The notes: generated by a model from the sequence alone, not told the origin. A stretch of DNA of 15,993 nucleotides from DASPXK01 sp035637315 (GCA_035637315.1 DASPXK010000190.1:1-15993); one strand, 5' to 3'; positions 6,902 to 14,438 are shown, numbered from the stretch's first letter. A program made the numbers and translations.

Positions 6902-7765
6902 ATGCAGATCGGAGTCGTCTTTCCACAGACTGAGATCGGCGCCGACGTGGGCGGGGTGCGGGCGTACGCGGAGGCGGTGCAGGGGCTCGGTTACGAGCAC
7001 GTCGTCGCGGCCGATCACGTGCTCGGCGCGGACCCGGCCGGCCATCCGAGCTGGAGCGGGCCATACACGCGCGAGAGCATGATTCACGAGCCGTTCGCGC
7101 TCTTCGCCTTCATCGCCGGCGTGGCGCCGCGGCTTGGCCTGGCGCCCAGCGTGATCATCCTGCCGCAGCGACAGGCGACGCTCGTCGCCAAGCAGGCAGC
7201 AGAGATCGACGTCCTGACGAAAGGTCGCTTCCGGCTCGGCGTCGGGATCGGCTGGAATCCCGTCGAGTACGAAGCGCTCGGGATGAACTTCAAGGACCGG
7301 GCTCGCCGCTTCGAAGAGCAGATCGACCTGATGCGCAGGCTGTGGACCGAGCCGGTGGTCAGCTACCGGGGCGCCTACCACACCGTCACGTCGGCCGGGC
7401 TGAACCCGCTGCCAGTCCAACGCCCGATCCCCATCTGGATCGGGGCGTCGGCCGAGCCTGCGATCAAGCGCGCCTGCCGGATCGCCGACGGCTACTTGCC
7501 GTTGCGACCGCTCGACGGCGGCTGGCCGGCGACGATCGAGAAGGTCCGAGGCTGGCTGCGGGAGGCCGGGCGCGAACCGTCAGCGTTCGGCGTCGAGGGG
7601 CGGCTGAACGCCGGGGCTGGCACGCCCGACGACTGGCGCAAGACGGTCGACGAGTGGCGCGGGCTGGCGGCGACCCACCTCTCCGTGAGCACGGCGGGTG
7701 TTGGACTCGGTCCGGACGCGCACGTCCGACGGCTGGGCGAGGTCCGACAGGTGCTGGGCAACTAG
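6902..7765 (+). CDS. LLM-class (luciferase-like, probably F420-dependent) oxidoreductase
   Basis: A 287-residue TIM-barrel protein of the bacterial luciferase-like family. Visible family features are MQIGVVFPQTEIG at the start, GYEHVVAADHVLG, HEPFALFAFIAG, LAPSVIILPQRQATLVAKQA, the strongly conserved KGRFRLGVGIGWNPVEYEA (residues about 108-126) and PIPIWIGASAEPAIKRAC with ADGYLPL. The members most like this use coenzyme F420, typical of actinobacteria and Chloroflexota; FMN-dependent relatives also exist. The ATG at 6902 has a strong AGGAGGA. The stop TAG shares a CTAG with the stop of the convergent ThDP enzyme gene. Together with the VOC protein and that enzyme it suggests oxidation of an organic substrate, which I cannot name. 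Confidence 0.93.
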   Translation: MQIGVVFPQTEIGADVGGVRAYAEAVQGLGYEHVVAADHVLGADPAGHPSWSGPYTRESMIHEPFALFAFIAGVAPRLGLAPSVIILPQRQATLVAKQAAEIDVLTKGRFRLGVGIGWNPVEYEALGMNFKDRARRFEEQIDLMRRLWTEPVVSYRGAYHTVTSAGLNPLPVQRPIPIWIGASAEPAIKRACRIADGYLPLRPLDGGWPATIEKVRGWLREAGREPSAFGVEGRLNAGAGTPDDWRKTVDEWRGLAATHLSVSTAGVGLGPDAHVRRLGEVRQVLGN

Positions 7766-9438
7766 GCGAGCGCGAGCACCTCGTCCCCTACCTCCTGGAT
7801 CACCCGAGCGGCGAGCGGGTAGACCGGCTCCTCCTTGGTGATCATCTCCAGCACAACTGGCTTGCCCTGGCGTGTCGCCGCCACGCCGCGCTGGATCGCC
7901 GCCACCACATCGCCCGGCCGCTCGATCCGCTCGGCATGAGCGCCCAATCCCTTGGCCACCGCAGTGTAGTCGCCGGAGAGCCGGTTCGATCCGTAGCGCT
8001 CGCTGGCGGCCGGCATGTGGTGGCCGTAGCCACCCATGCACGAGTTGTTCAGGATCACGGTCATGATCGGGATGCGCTCCCTGACCGCCGTCTCGACCTC
8101 CATCCCGGTCGTCCCGAAGGCGAGGTCGCCCATCACGTTGACGACCAGCTTGTCCGGGCAAGCCAGCTTCGCGCCCATCGCGATGCCGTAGCCCGTCCCG
8201 AGCTGGGTCGATTTACCCCAGCCGATGTAGCCCCGTGGCACCAGCGCCTCGTAGAAGGTCAGCGTCTGGTCACGCGGGTTGCCCGAGTCGTGTGTGACGA
8301 TCGTCTGAGTGCGATCGACGGCCTGCATCAGGTCCCAAATGACCCGGTACGGGTTGATCGGTGTCTCGTCGGAGGTCAGGCGCGGCAGCCACTCGTCCAG
8401 GTACACGTTCTTGGCATCGCAAACCTCGGCGACGACGGCATCGCCATTCCTGGGGGCGCCGATCTCCCCCTTGACTGCGTCGATCAACTGGCGCAGGACC
8501 AGCTTGGCATCTCCGATCACGGCGTGGTCGACCGCGTAGTCCTTGTCGAGGTCGCGGGCGTCGAGGGTGAGCTGCACGAGCTTCCTGCCGGACGGGATCG
8601 GCGCCGAGAACCCGCCCCGGGCGAAGCTGCAGCCGACACCAAAGACCAGGTCGGCCTTGACGAGGAAGTGGGCGGCCGTGCGCGTGATCGAGTGGCCGCC
8701 GGCGCCGAGCGAGAGCGGATGGTCCTCGGGGAAGGCGCTCTTGGCGGCCATGGTCGTCATCACCGGCGCCTGGACCAGCTCAGCCAGCTCGCGCACCTCG
8801 TCCCAGGCCTGCGCCCAGAGCACGCCGTGCCCGACGTGCAGCACCGGCCGCCGCGCGCCGAGCAGCAGCCGGGCCGCCTCGGCAACGTCGGCCGGGTCGC
8901 CGGCTGATCGGTAGGCGCGGGGTGGCGTGTAGTGGAAGGTTGAGTCGTCCAGCTCGGCCGCGCCGACGTCGCGCGGCAGCTCCAGTAGGACGGGCCCGGG
9001 CTTGCCGTTGCGCAGCTGGGCGAAGGCGCGGCGCACCAGCTCGGGGATGCGGTCGGCGAAGTTGACCCGAGCGGCCCATTTGGTGACGTTGCGATAGACC
9101 GGCAACGGGTCGAACTCGGGCGGCTCGCCGAGGCGGTGCTGGTCGGGGCCACCCGGGATCATCAGCATGGGAACCGAATCGGCGAAGGCTTGGGCGAGCC
9201 CACCGAAGGCGTTCTCGATGCCCGGGCCCGCCTGAACGACGATGACGGTCGGCCGCTGGCGGTTGGTCGCTCGGGTGTAGCCGTCGGCCATGTTGATCAG
9301 CGTCTTCTCGCTGCGAGCGATGATCGGTCGGATGCCGAGCCCGGCCGCGGCGTCGATCAGGGGGTGGTTCGGGTATGAGAAGAGGTACTCGACGCCCTCG
9401 AGCATCAAGATCCGGGCAACCGCGTCCGTGGCGCGCAT
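7762..9438 (-). CDS. ThDP-dependent enzyme of the acetolactate synthase/benzoylformate decarboxylase type
   Basis: A 558-residue protein with the three domains of this superfamily. The N-terminal pyrimidine-binding domain (about 1-165) carries the activating glutamate Glu44 in ARSEKTLINMADGYTR and the QAGPGIENAFGGLAQAFADS segment. The central domain (about 185-320) has RRPVLHVGHGVLWA. The C-terminal pyrophosphate-binding domain (about 365-545) has GTGYGIAMGAKLA and the metal-diphosphate motif from GD (437-438) to NN (464-465). The third motif residue is Leu (GDL), where many members have Gly. I cannot tell decarboxylase from carboligase. The ATG at 9438 follows GGGAAG; an upstream in-frame start would add 19 residues without homology. 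It converges with the LLM gene, and the two stops overlap in CTAG. Confidence 0.93.
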   Translation of the reverse strand: MRATDAVARILMLEGVEYLFSYPNHPLIDAAAGLGIRPIIARSEKTLINMADGYTRATNRQRPTVIVVQAGPGIENAFGGLAQAFADSVPMLMIPGGPDQHRLGEPPEFDPLPVYRNVTKWAARVNFADRIPELVRRAFAQLRNGKPGPVLLELPRDVGAAELDDSTFHYTPPRAYRSAGDPADVAEAARLLLGARRPVLHVGHGVLWAQAWDEVRELAELVQAPVMTTMAAKSAFPEDHPLSLGAGGHSITRTAAHFLVKADLVFGVGCSFARGGFSAPIPSGRKLVQLTLDARDLDKDYAVDHAVIGDAKLVLRQLIDAVKGEIGAPRNGDAVVAEVCDAKNVYLDEWLPRLTSDETPINPYRVIWDLMQAVDRTQTIVTHDSGNPRDQTLTFYEALVPRGYIGWGKSTQLGTGYGIAMGAKLACPDKLVVNVMGDLAFGTTGMEVETAVRERIPIMTVILNNSCMGGYGHHMPAASERYGSNRLSGDYTAVAKGLGAHAERIERPGDVVAAIQRGVAATRQGKPVVLEMITKEEPVYPLAARVIQEVGDEVLALA

Positions 9439-9550
9439 GGCAACTTCCCTTCGTGCTGTGAATGCGCGCTCATCATAGCCGCTTGGCCGAGGCAAGCGGG
9501 GGCGGCCCTGGATCTATCTGGCAGCCACCCTACCGCTGCCCCGTTCTACA

Positions 9551-9599
9551 CGCTCGCGGACGGCCGCGAGCGACGGCGTTAGGGGAGCAGTTAGGGGAG
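9551..9599. repeat. 9-bp inverted repeat plus GTTAGGGGAG direct repeat
   Basis: A perfect 9-bp inverted repeat, CGCTCGCGG at 9551-9559 and CCGCGAGCG at 9564-9572 with a 4-base loop, is followed at once by two copies of GTTAGGGGAG at 9578-9587 and 9590-9599 (12-base period). It lies 113 bases upstream of the ThDP enzyme gene. No T tract follows on the plus strand, so it is not a standard terminator. It could be a regulatory site or mark the edge of the decayed region. Confidence 0.5.
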
Positions 9600-9657
9600 T
9601 GACAACCAGGAGCGGAGTCGCTGGCCGTCAGGGGTAGTCGAAGGCAAGCTGGCATAG

Positions 9658-9801
9658 CGCAACCGAGCAGCCCCGAGTAGCTTTCGCGAGGTCCTGGCCC
9701 GGGCCGGGCTGCTCGACCGAGACGATCTCCTTGTGCTGTTCTGGTACCAGACGCTCGGAGTGCCTGGTCCGAAGTCGTCCGCCTCGCTGGCGGCGGCGTA
9801 A
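9658..9801 (+). pseudogene. possible C-terminal gene fragment, family not recognised
   Basis: Between an in-frame TAG at 9655 and a TAA at 9799-9801 the plus strand reads a coherent 47-codon segment. It contains SFREVLARAGLLDRDDLLVL, then FWYQTLGVPGPKSSASLAAA. Codon third positions are mostly G or C, as in the real genes here. No start codon is suitably placed, so it looks like the tail of a truncated gene. The opposite strand is also open here, so coding is uncertain. The rest of 9600-10525 holds long but low-quality open frames on both strands and no gene I can support. Confidence 0.28.
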
Positions 9802-10525
9802 CAAATGCCTGGGCCCACGGAGACGGCTGGCAAGTGGCCCCCAGCGCGGCGCGAAGCTCGCTTGGAAAGGCGGCTGGGCGGCCGTGACCCGTGGCGCGGC
9901 GGTACTGGCGGCCGAGGCCGGCCCAGCGGGTCGTCGCCTGGAGCTGGCGGTAGCTGGCCTCCGCCGGCCGACGCCGCAGGCGGCGTCGAGCTGTCGGACG
10001 AGCGCATGCAGATCCGCAGTCGCGGAACTAGGGATCCGAGATCCAAACATCATGCCTGGCTGTGCCGGCCCAACTGATCTGAAGGTACTCCGACCTGCCC
10101 ATTCGTTTCCCTCCCGAGGATCTGAGTCCGAACTACATGTACGCTACTAACGCGCTGACTCCAACTCCATGGGGCTGTAACGGCTCGGCCGCCGCAGCAC
10201 AGCCCGCGGCGGCATTACAGACCCTGACCAGATCCTTTCGCATTGTGTCATGCGAGGTTACCAGTACTTACCTGCCTGTGTCGTGGACTGAACGCTGCGA
10301 TCGCCGCCAGCAAACCCGGACCGGCAGGTGCCCCCACTCGGACTAGTCACCTCCCACGGACGGGCCATCCCCTGTGTGCTGCTCCCACCGTTCCTTTCAG
10401 TGACGGCTGAATAGGTCCGCGTGGGTCGAGCATTCGCGCAGCATGCCCGACACGACCTACATCCGTTCTACTCTACGCTGGTGTCCGACGAACGGCGAGG
10501 ACGCCAAAAGCGCCGAGGTGCGCGA
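9802..10525. other. gene-poor stretch
   Basis: About 720 bases with open frames on both strands (for example 9805-10077 plus and 9628-10053 minus). These translate into Arg/Pro/Gly/Ser-rich sequence without recognisable domains or good ribosome sites. I see no RNA gene. It is best taken as non-coding or decayed DNA at the left flank of the IS21 remnant. Confidence 0.5.
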
Positions 10526-10762
10526 ATGGCGATGAAATGGGGCACTCGACCCAACGCGAGCCGTCCGCCGCCCTTTCCCCACCGCAGTCTGCCGGCTGGC
10601 ACGAGGTTGAGGCTGTTATGGAATGGTGAGGTCTTCGTCGCCGCCAAACCGGCCACGATTTACTACCGACCCTCCGACCCAGTCGGGGGCCGGCTCGGTT
10701 TCCTAATCTTCGGTCCTGATGAAGACGTGAGGGTCGAAATCGTTGATGAGCAAGCAAAATGA
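10526..10762 (+). CDS. small hypothetical protein, 78 residues
   Basis: The ATG at 10526 follows GAGGTG with about 5-base spacing and opens a 78-residue ORF ending in TGA. The first 25 residues are Pro/Arg-rich; the remainder looks like a small beta-rich fold (GTRLRLLWNGEVFVAA, PATIYYRPSD, RLGFLIFGPDEDVRVEIVDE). Alternating hydrophobic residues and an acidic end argue for a real or recently real gene rather than chance. The frame extends upstream to a GTG at 10421 but without protein-like character. I do not recognise the family. The decayed istA remnant begins within its last bases. Confidence 0.48.
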   Translation: MAMKWGTRPNASRPPPFPHRSLPAGTRLRLLWNGEVFVAAKPATIYYRPSDPVGGRLGFLIFGPDEDVRVEIVDEQAK

Positions 10763-11063
10763 GCCGCTTGGAACAGCGCTCCCTGCTGCGCCGCGACCCG
10801 CCGCAGTCCCTCTGCGGGCGCATCGCCACGGCGGGGGCGATGCCCCCTACTCCGTCCCCTACGCCGCTGCCCCATCGGTGCCCGGCTGGAGATCCGCGCC
10901 GATCGCGATCTGTTACGCATCTATCGGCGCGGTGAGCTGGTCAAGACCCACCCGCGCAAGCCGAAGCTGCAGCGACCCAGCAGACTACCCGCCCGAGTGC
11001 ACCGCCGACGCACTCCGCGTGCCGACCTACGTGGTCCGGGAGGCGGAGCGGCCGCTCACTAGG
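10743..11063 (+). pseudogene. istA: frameshifted C-terminal remnant of an IS21-type transposase (IstA)
   Basis: Three consecutive segments in alternating frames reproduce the C-terminal third of IS21-family IstA (DDE integrase). In the first frame GDAPYSVPY (about 10839-10862) matches the YSVP motif. A second frame gives PIGARLEIRADRDLLRIY, RRGELVKTHPR (10871-10966), the very typical strand preceding the C-terminus. The first frame then resumes with SDPADYPPE and ALRVPTYVVREAE (10971-11045). At least two frameshifts separate them, and the catalytic core is absent. This is a dead fragment. The istB remnant follows in the expected order. Confidence 0.7.
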
Positions 11064-11071
11064 AGCGGGGC

Positions 11072-11225
11072 AGCATTATCGTCACGTCCAACAAGAGCTT
11101 CGCACGAATGGGGCTAGGTGTGGGGCGACGCGGTGGTCGGGACGGCCATCCTGGCCGGCTGCTCCGCTCCAGGGTAAGGTCATCGACATCCGAGGCGAGA
11201 GCTGTCGGTGCGTGAGAAGAAGTGA
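11072..11225 (+). pseudogene. istB: frameshifted C-terminal remnant of the IS21 helper ATPase (IstB)
   Basis: The segment opens with SIIVTSNKSF, the characteristic late motif of IstB (DnaA/AAA-type helper ATPase). It then shifts frame to EWG-stop-VWGDAVVGTAILAG (about 11106-11160). It shifts again to KVIDIRGESC (11176-11205) and ends near REKK-stop, matching the usual IstB terminus. An in-frame TAG and at least two frameshifts are present. The first two-thirds of istB, including the Walker motifs, are missing because the istA fragment abuts it directly, implying an internal deletion. Confidence 0.68.
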
Positions 11226-12259
11226 GCCGGCCCGCAAGCCGGACCGCTCATGCATTCCGCCGAGCATCACGAGCCGGCCCAAGGAACAGAGAGCGTCCTG
11301 AACGCACTTGGTCGTGGCACTAAGTTCGATCCAGTTCGCGGCTCCGCCACGATCATCATCGGCGGCCGGTATTCTGGCTACGGGGAGGTGGGCTTAATCG
11401 GCCTCAGTCTCCACCGAGGGGCTTCTGCCCGCGCTAATCGCGCGTGTGCCGGAATGGGGCTCGCATCGATCGCCAGCAACCTGGCCAGGCCTCCCGTCAG
11501 GTGGATGCTGTGACCTGTCGGTGACGCCGTGCGCAGCATTCATGTTGTAGACTTGCAGCTGCCGGGTGTACTCTGGGAGGAGGACTGTTTCTGTGAGAAC
11601 GATGCTGCGGAAGCGCGCGCTGCGTAGGCTGGCCGTCAGGGACCCGGCAGTCCGGCCTGCTACATGCCGGCGCCCAGTGTTACCGAGCGCAAGATGTACA
11701 GCATCGTCCGGCCCAGTTGCTTCCCCGGCCACATGGAGTAGCCGGGTCCGGTCCACTGAGCGCACCGGCCCCTGCTCTCTTGCCCGGTTATGGGGGCTGC
11801 GGACTGGGTGATCTGCTGCGCCACCCGCCTACTGGTCGAGAGTCCGCGAGCCGTCCGATCACGAGGCGGCCGCCGTCCTGGGCCGTAAGCAGATCCAGCC
11901 AGTCGGTCGGCTGCTGGTGCGCCATCAGATCCTTGACACGCAGCGTCGGTCAGGGAACTGCTGACTTCGGACCCTGACGCCCAGGGGGCGCCACACTCGG
12001 AGACGGGAGCCCCCTGGACCTGGCGAGCGCTGGCGGACGATAGCGGATCGAGATCGAGCGACCGACGGAGGCGTGACGCGACGATCGGCGAGCCGCTTGT
12101 CGGCGCCCTCGCGTCGCTGGAGTTCGATGCCACCTGTCCGTGCAAGCGGAAGTGCCGGCCCGAGCGTGTGCCTACGAATTGGGTGAGGCAGCGGCACGTC
12201 GAGCAGGGCGCGCCATAAAGCGCACCTTGCCCACCATGGGACGGGTCGAGCAGCCTAAC
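11226..12259. other. gene-poor stretch downstream of the IS21 remnant
   Basis: About 1 kb with no gene I can support. The most protein-like piece is a 45-residue minus-strand ORF at 11788-11925 (MAHQQPTDWLDLLTAQDGGR and on), perhaps the tail of a lost gene. A plus-strand run near 12117-12160 reads SLEFDATCPCKRKCRPER, with a Cys cluster but no start. Neither has a clear ribosome site. Other open frames here are compositional. Confidence 0.45.
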
Positions 12260-12328
12260 GATTCTGGCGATTCGCCTGGCCGAGTGATTCTGGCGGTCTA
12301 CCGTTCAGCTGGCTTCATGATTCTGATC
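12260..12328 (+). repeat. array of GATTCTG-type repeats, possible IS21-like terminus
   Basis: GATTCTGGCG occurs at 12260-12269 and 12286-12295, and a variant GATTCTGATC at 12319-12328, all in the same orientation with 26- and 33-base spacing. IS21-family ends carry short repeated transposase-binding motifs, and an IS21 remnant lies 1 kb upstream, so this may be a terminus of that or a related element. A related pair occurs at 15759-15812. Confidence 0.4.
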
Positions 12329-12459
12329 AGCCACACCGGGCTGTGCCGCGTAACGCTCGCGGGCTGACCGACGACCGGCGCTATAGGCGAGCTGTCGGAG
12401 CGCGCGTCGAAGCACATCGGGTCGTTGTTCTTTCCCAGCCCCTAGCGCAATTTGTCGTC

Positions 12460-12552
12460 TCAGGATGGCGGCGCAGTCGTGTGCGCGTTAAAGCCTCGCC
12501 AGGTTACGTAGTCGTCGCCACAAGCACGGCAGGTGAATGGCATCGTCGGCAT
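12460..12552 (-). CDS. 30-residue ORF with near-complete C2H2 zinc-finger pattern
   Basis: The ATG at 12552 follows a strong AGGGAGGT with 4-5 base spacing. The ORF encodes 30 residues containing F-x-C-x2-C-x3-Y-x5-F-x2-H (FTCRACGDDYVTWRGFNAH), exactly the spacing of a classical C2H2 finger up to its first His. The expected second His 3-5 residues later is missing, as the protein ends TTAPPS and stops. It may be a truncated zinc-finger gene or a small metal-binding peptide. The short length makes chance possible, but the strong ribosome site coinciding with the motif argues for a real or recently real gene. Confidence 0.4.
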   Translation of the reverse strand: MPTMPFTCRACGDDYVTWRGFNAHTTAPPS

Positions 12553-12857
12553 GCCGACCTCCCTGAGGGAAAATTTCACGCAGGGTAAGGACCGGCCGCG
12601 CTGTCGGGTTGGGCGAGCCCGTTTGGTCGCCGGCGACGCCAGTAGCGGGCAGCGCGGTCCTCTTAAAGTGTCCGCGATGACGCGGCCTAGAATCCCACCA
12701 ACACGAGTGGAATCGTCGCACCATTTGAATTTAGCGGATACAGGGTTGGGTATCGCTCCGATCTAGCTCAGGGCGGCGCAAGCGAAGAACCCTGACAGAT
12801 GGCCGATGCGTAGACTGCAGAGTGTTACGGGCAGTAGGAAGGCCAGGAACGGCGTCG

Positions 12858-13136
12858 TCATGAACGCGTATCCAGCAGGCGTGCGGCTGACAACTGGTCG
12901 GTGACGCTCGTGCGTCGCCTCCTCCGCTTTGGCTGCGCGAGCCAGACCAGCTGCGTGTTCTCTCTGGTCTCCCCATACTCGATCTCTCGTCCGGCTTCGC
13001 GCGCTGCTCGGCGTACCTGGAGCTTTATCTTCCGCGTCGTTTCGTGTGACTCAGGCTCGAGCTCAAGGAGCCGGTCGCTCTATAGCCTGGCGGTCGCCTC
13101 TCGATAGGCCTGTCTTTCTTTGTAACCCTCGGTCAC
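12858..13136 (-). pseudogene. small basic helical protein gene interrupted by TAG
   Basis: From a GTG at 13136 the minus strand reads TEGYKERQAYREATARL, then TAG at 13082-13080. It continues in the same frame as SDRLLELEPE, TRKIKLQVRRAAREAGREIE, YGETRENTQLVWLAQP and KRRRRR, ending at TGA 12860-12858. The sequence on both sides of the TAG is clearly protein-like and contiguous. This points to a small gene with one nonsense mutation, probably at a Tyr codon; the 17 residues after the Arg run may be read-through past the former stop. I do not recognise the family. The Arg-rich tail and amphipathic helices suggest nucleic-acid binding. It lies in the decayed region, supporting the pseudogene reading. 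Confidence 0.5.
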
Positions 13137-13559
13137 GGTGTCGGAGCCGGACGGTCCTGGACCGACCGGCCTCGGCACGCCGACCGGGTCCGGCGGGCAC
13201 TAGGGCGGATGCCCTCGCCCCAACCCCTCACCCAAGCCTGCGCCAGGGCGCATACTCGCACCCAGGTGCCTGCGTAGACTCGCCACGACACAGCGGTACC
13301 AGCGGCGACTCTGCTCCGGCGGGCGATGCGGAGCGTCCAGGTAGCCTCACGCGGGCCCGACCTCAACCAGGACGCAACCTCCAGTTTGCGATTTCACAAC
13401 GCGGGAATGTACAGTTACCAGGACGGCTGCGTCCCGTGGACTGACATCGATGGCCTCGTGAGCGTGCTGGTAAGCGAGGCCCTGTAGGTGCTCATTTTCG
13501 AAGCCGGGCAGGCACATTTGATACGAGGTCACAAGCGCGAAGACTTTGATCCGGATGTA
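13137..13559. other. gene-poor stretch before the response regulator
   Basis: About 420 bases without a convincing gene. Two weak candidates overlap. One is a plus-strand 53-codon ORF from ATG 13326 to TAG 13485-13487; its frame continues from GTG 13488 as VLIFEAGQAHLIRGHKRED and on to a TGA at 13590-13592 that overlaps the response-regulator ATG. The other is a minus-strand 73-residue ORF at 13347-13568 (MNGYIRIKVFALVTSYQMCL and on). I cannot decide between them, and neither has a strong ribosome site. Confidence 0.35.
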
Positions 13560-13580
13560 CCCGTTCACTCTACGAACGGG
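13560..13580 (+). promoter_or_regulatory. inverted repeat over the ribosome-binding region of the response regulator
   Basis: CCCGTTC (13560-13566) and GAACGGG (13574-13580) form a perfect 7-bp stem with a 7-base loop, ending 8 bases before the ATG at 13589. The only G-rich stretch able to pair with 16S rRNA (GGGG at 13578-13581) lies in its 3' arm. It could act as an RNA hairpin restraining translation or as a DNA operator for autoregulation. Confidence 0.5.
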
Positions 13581-13588
13581 GCGCGCTC

Positions 13589-14263
13589 ATGAAAGTGCTC
13601 ATCGCCGATGACGATAGCGAGGTTCTGGACATTACGGCGTACGCGCTGCGGCGCCATGGTTTCGCCGTTTCTGCCGTCTCTGACGGGCGAAAGGCCCTAG
13701 CCGTCTGGGAGCAGGAGCAACCGGACCTGGTTTTGCTCGACGTCCGGATGCCGAAGCTCAACGGTTTTGAGGTCTTACGGACGATTCGACAGACGGCAGA
13801 TACACCCGTCATCATGTTGACAGCCCGCGGTGACGACGAGGATGTGGTATTCGGATTGGAGCTCGGCGCCGACGATTACATCACCAAGCCGTTCAGCACG
13901 CGCCAGCTCGCGGCGCGAATGCGCGCGGTCCTGAGGCGAAACCGCCAGGCTTTTGCCGAGCCGGCAGCAGAGATCGAGGCGGGCGGGATGAGATTGGACA
14001 CCGAATCGCATGAAATGAAGCGTGGCGACCTTCGGGTTCGCATGACGCGGCTGGAGTTCCGTATCGTGTATCCACTCATGCTCAACGCCGGGCGCGTTGT
14101 GCCCTCGAATCGTCTGGTGGAACAGGCTTGGGGATTCGAAGGTGGCGACAGTTACATGCTCAAGACTCACATCTCACACATACGCAAGAGACTCCAGCTT
14201 CGGCGCGGCGAACCAGGCTACATTGAGGCAATTCCTGGCGTCGGGTATATCATGCACCGCTAG
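13589..14263 (+). CDS. OmpR/PhoB-family response regulator
   Basis: A 224-residue two-domain regulator. The receiver domain (1-118) has the acidic pair Asp7/Asp8 (IADDDS), phospho-acceptor Asp51 (LLDVRMP), Thr78 (MLTARG) and Lys100 (YITKPF). The winged-helix DNA-binding domain (about 130-222) has MTRLEFRIVYPLM, VVPSNRLVEQAWG, LKTHISHIRKRL and a GVGYIMHR end. One residue is unusual: the common LLxxLxxNxG reads YPLMLNAGRVV, still typical. No sensor kinase gene lies beside it, so the cognate kinase is elsewhere. A diguanylate cyclase gene follows on the same strand after 175 bases. The ATG at 13589 has no strong ribosome site outside a hairpin. GC content and third-position bias are lower than in the metabolic genes on the left. 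Confidence 0.96.
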   Translation: MKVLIADDDSEVLDITAYALRRHGFAVSAVSDGRKALAVWEQEQPDLVLLDVRMPKLNGFEVLRTIRQTADTPVIMLTARGDDEDVVFGLELGADDYITKPFSTRQLAARMRAVLRRNRQAFAEPAAEIEAGGMRLDTESHEMKRGDLRVRMTRLEFRIVYPLMLNAGRVVPSNRLVEQAWGFEGGDSYMLKTHISHIRKRLQLRRGEPGYIEAIPGVGYIMHR

Positions 14264-14380
14264 GGCTGTGGCTATACTTGTCGGTCTCGACGCCCCCAAC
14301 GGACCCCTTTACAGATTCGCGACTCCCGTTCAACGCCTTCCTAACCCACAGGCGCTAAGCTCGGGTGTTGAAGGGCTCGT

Positions 14381-14412
14381 TCAGGTTTTGAGGCTCGGCA
14401 GGCCTCGCCTGA
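14381..14412 (+). promoter_or_regulatory. two-part hairpin in the leader of the diguanylate cyclase gene
   Basis: TCAGG (14381-14385) pairs with CCTGA (14408-14412), and GAGGC (14390-14394) pairs with GCCTC (14402-14406). Between the stems are an internal TTTT/G asymmetry and a 7-base loop. It ends 27 bases before the ATG at 14439. No poly-T follows, so it is not an obvious terminator. It could be a leader control element; it does not match the c-di-GMP riboswitch consensus as far as I can judge. Confidence 0.4.
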
Positions 14413-14438
14413 GGTGAATCGGCTCTTCGGGACAGGTG

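Noticed and set aside
7342..8907. A 521-codon plus-strand open frame
   Set aside because: It starts inside the LLM gene and runs antisense to the ThDP enzyme gene, whose minus-strand frame has full domain homology. The plus frame has none.
9591..10150. Overlapping open frames of 113-150 codons on both strands
   Set aside because: Low-complexity Arg/Pro/Ser/Gly translations, no ribosome sites and no recognisable family.
11320..11336. GTTCGATCC resembles a tRNA T-arm
   Set aside because: Flanking bases do not form the T stem, and no acceptor, anticodon or D arm can be drawn around it.
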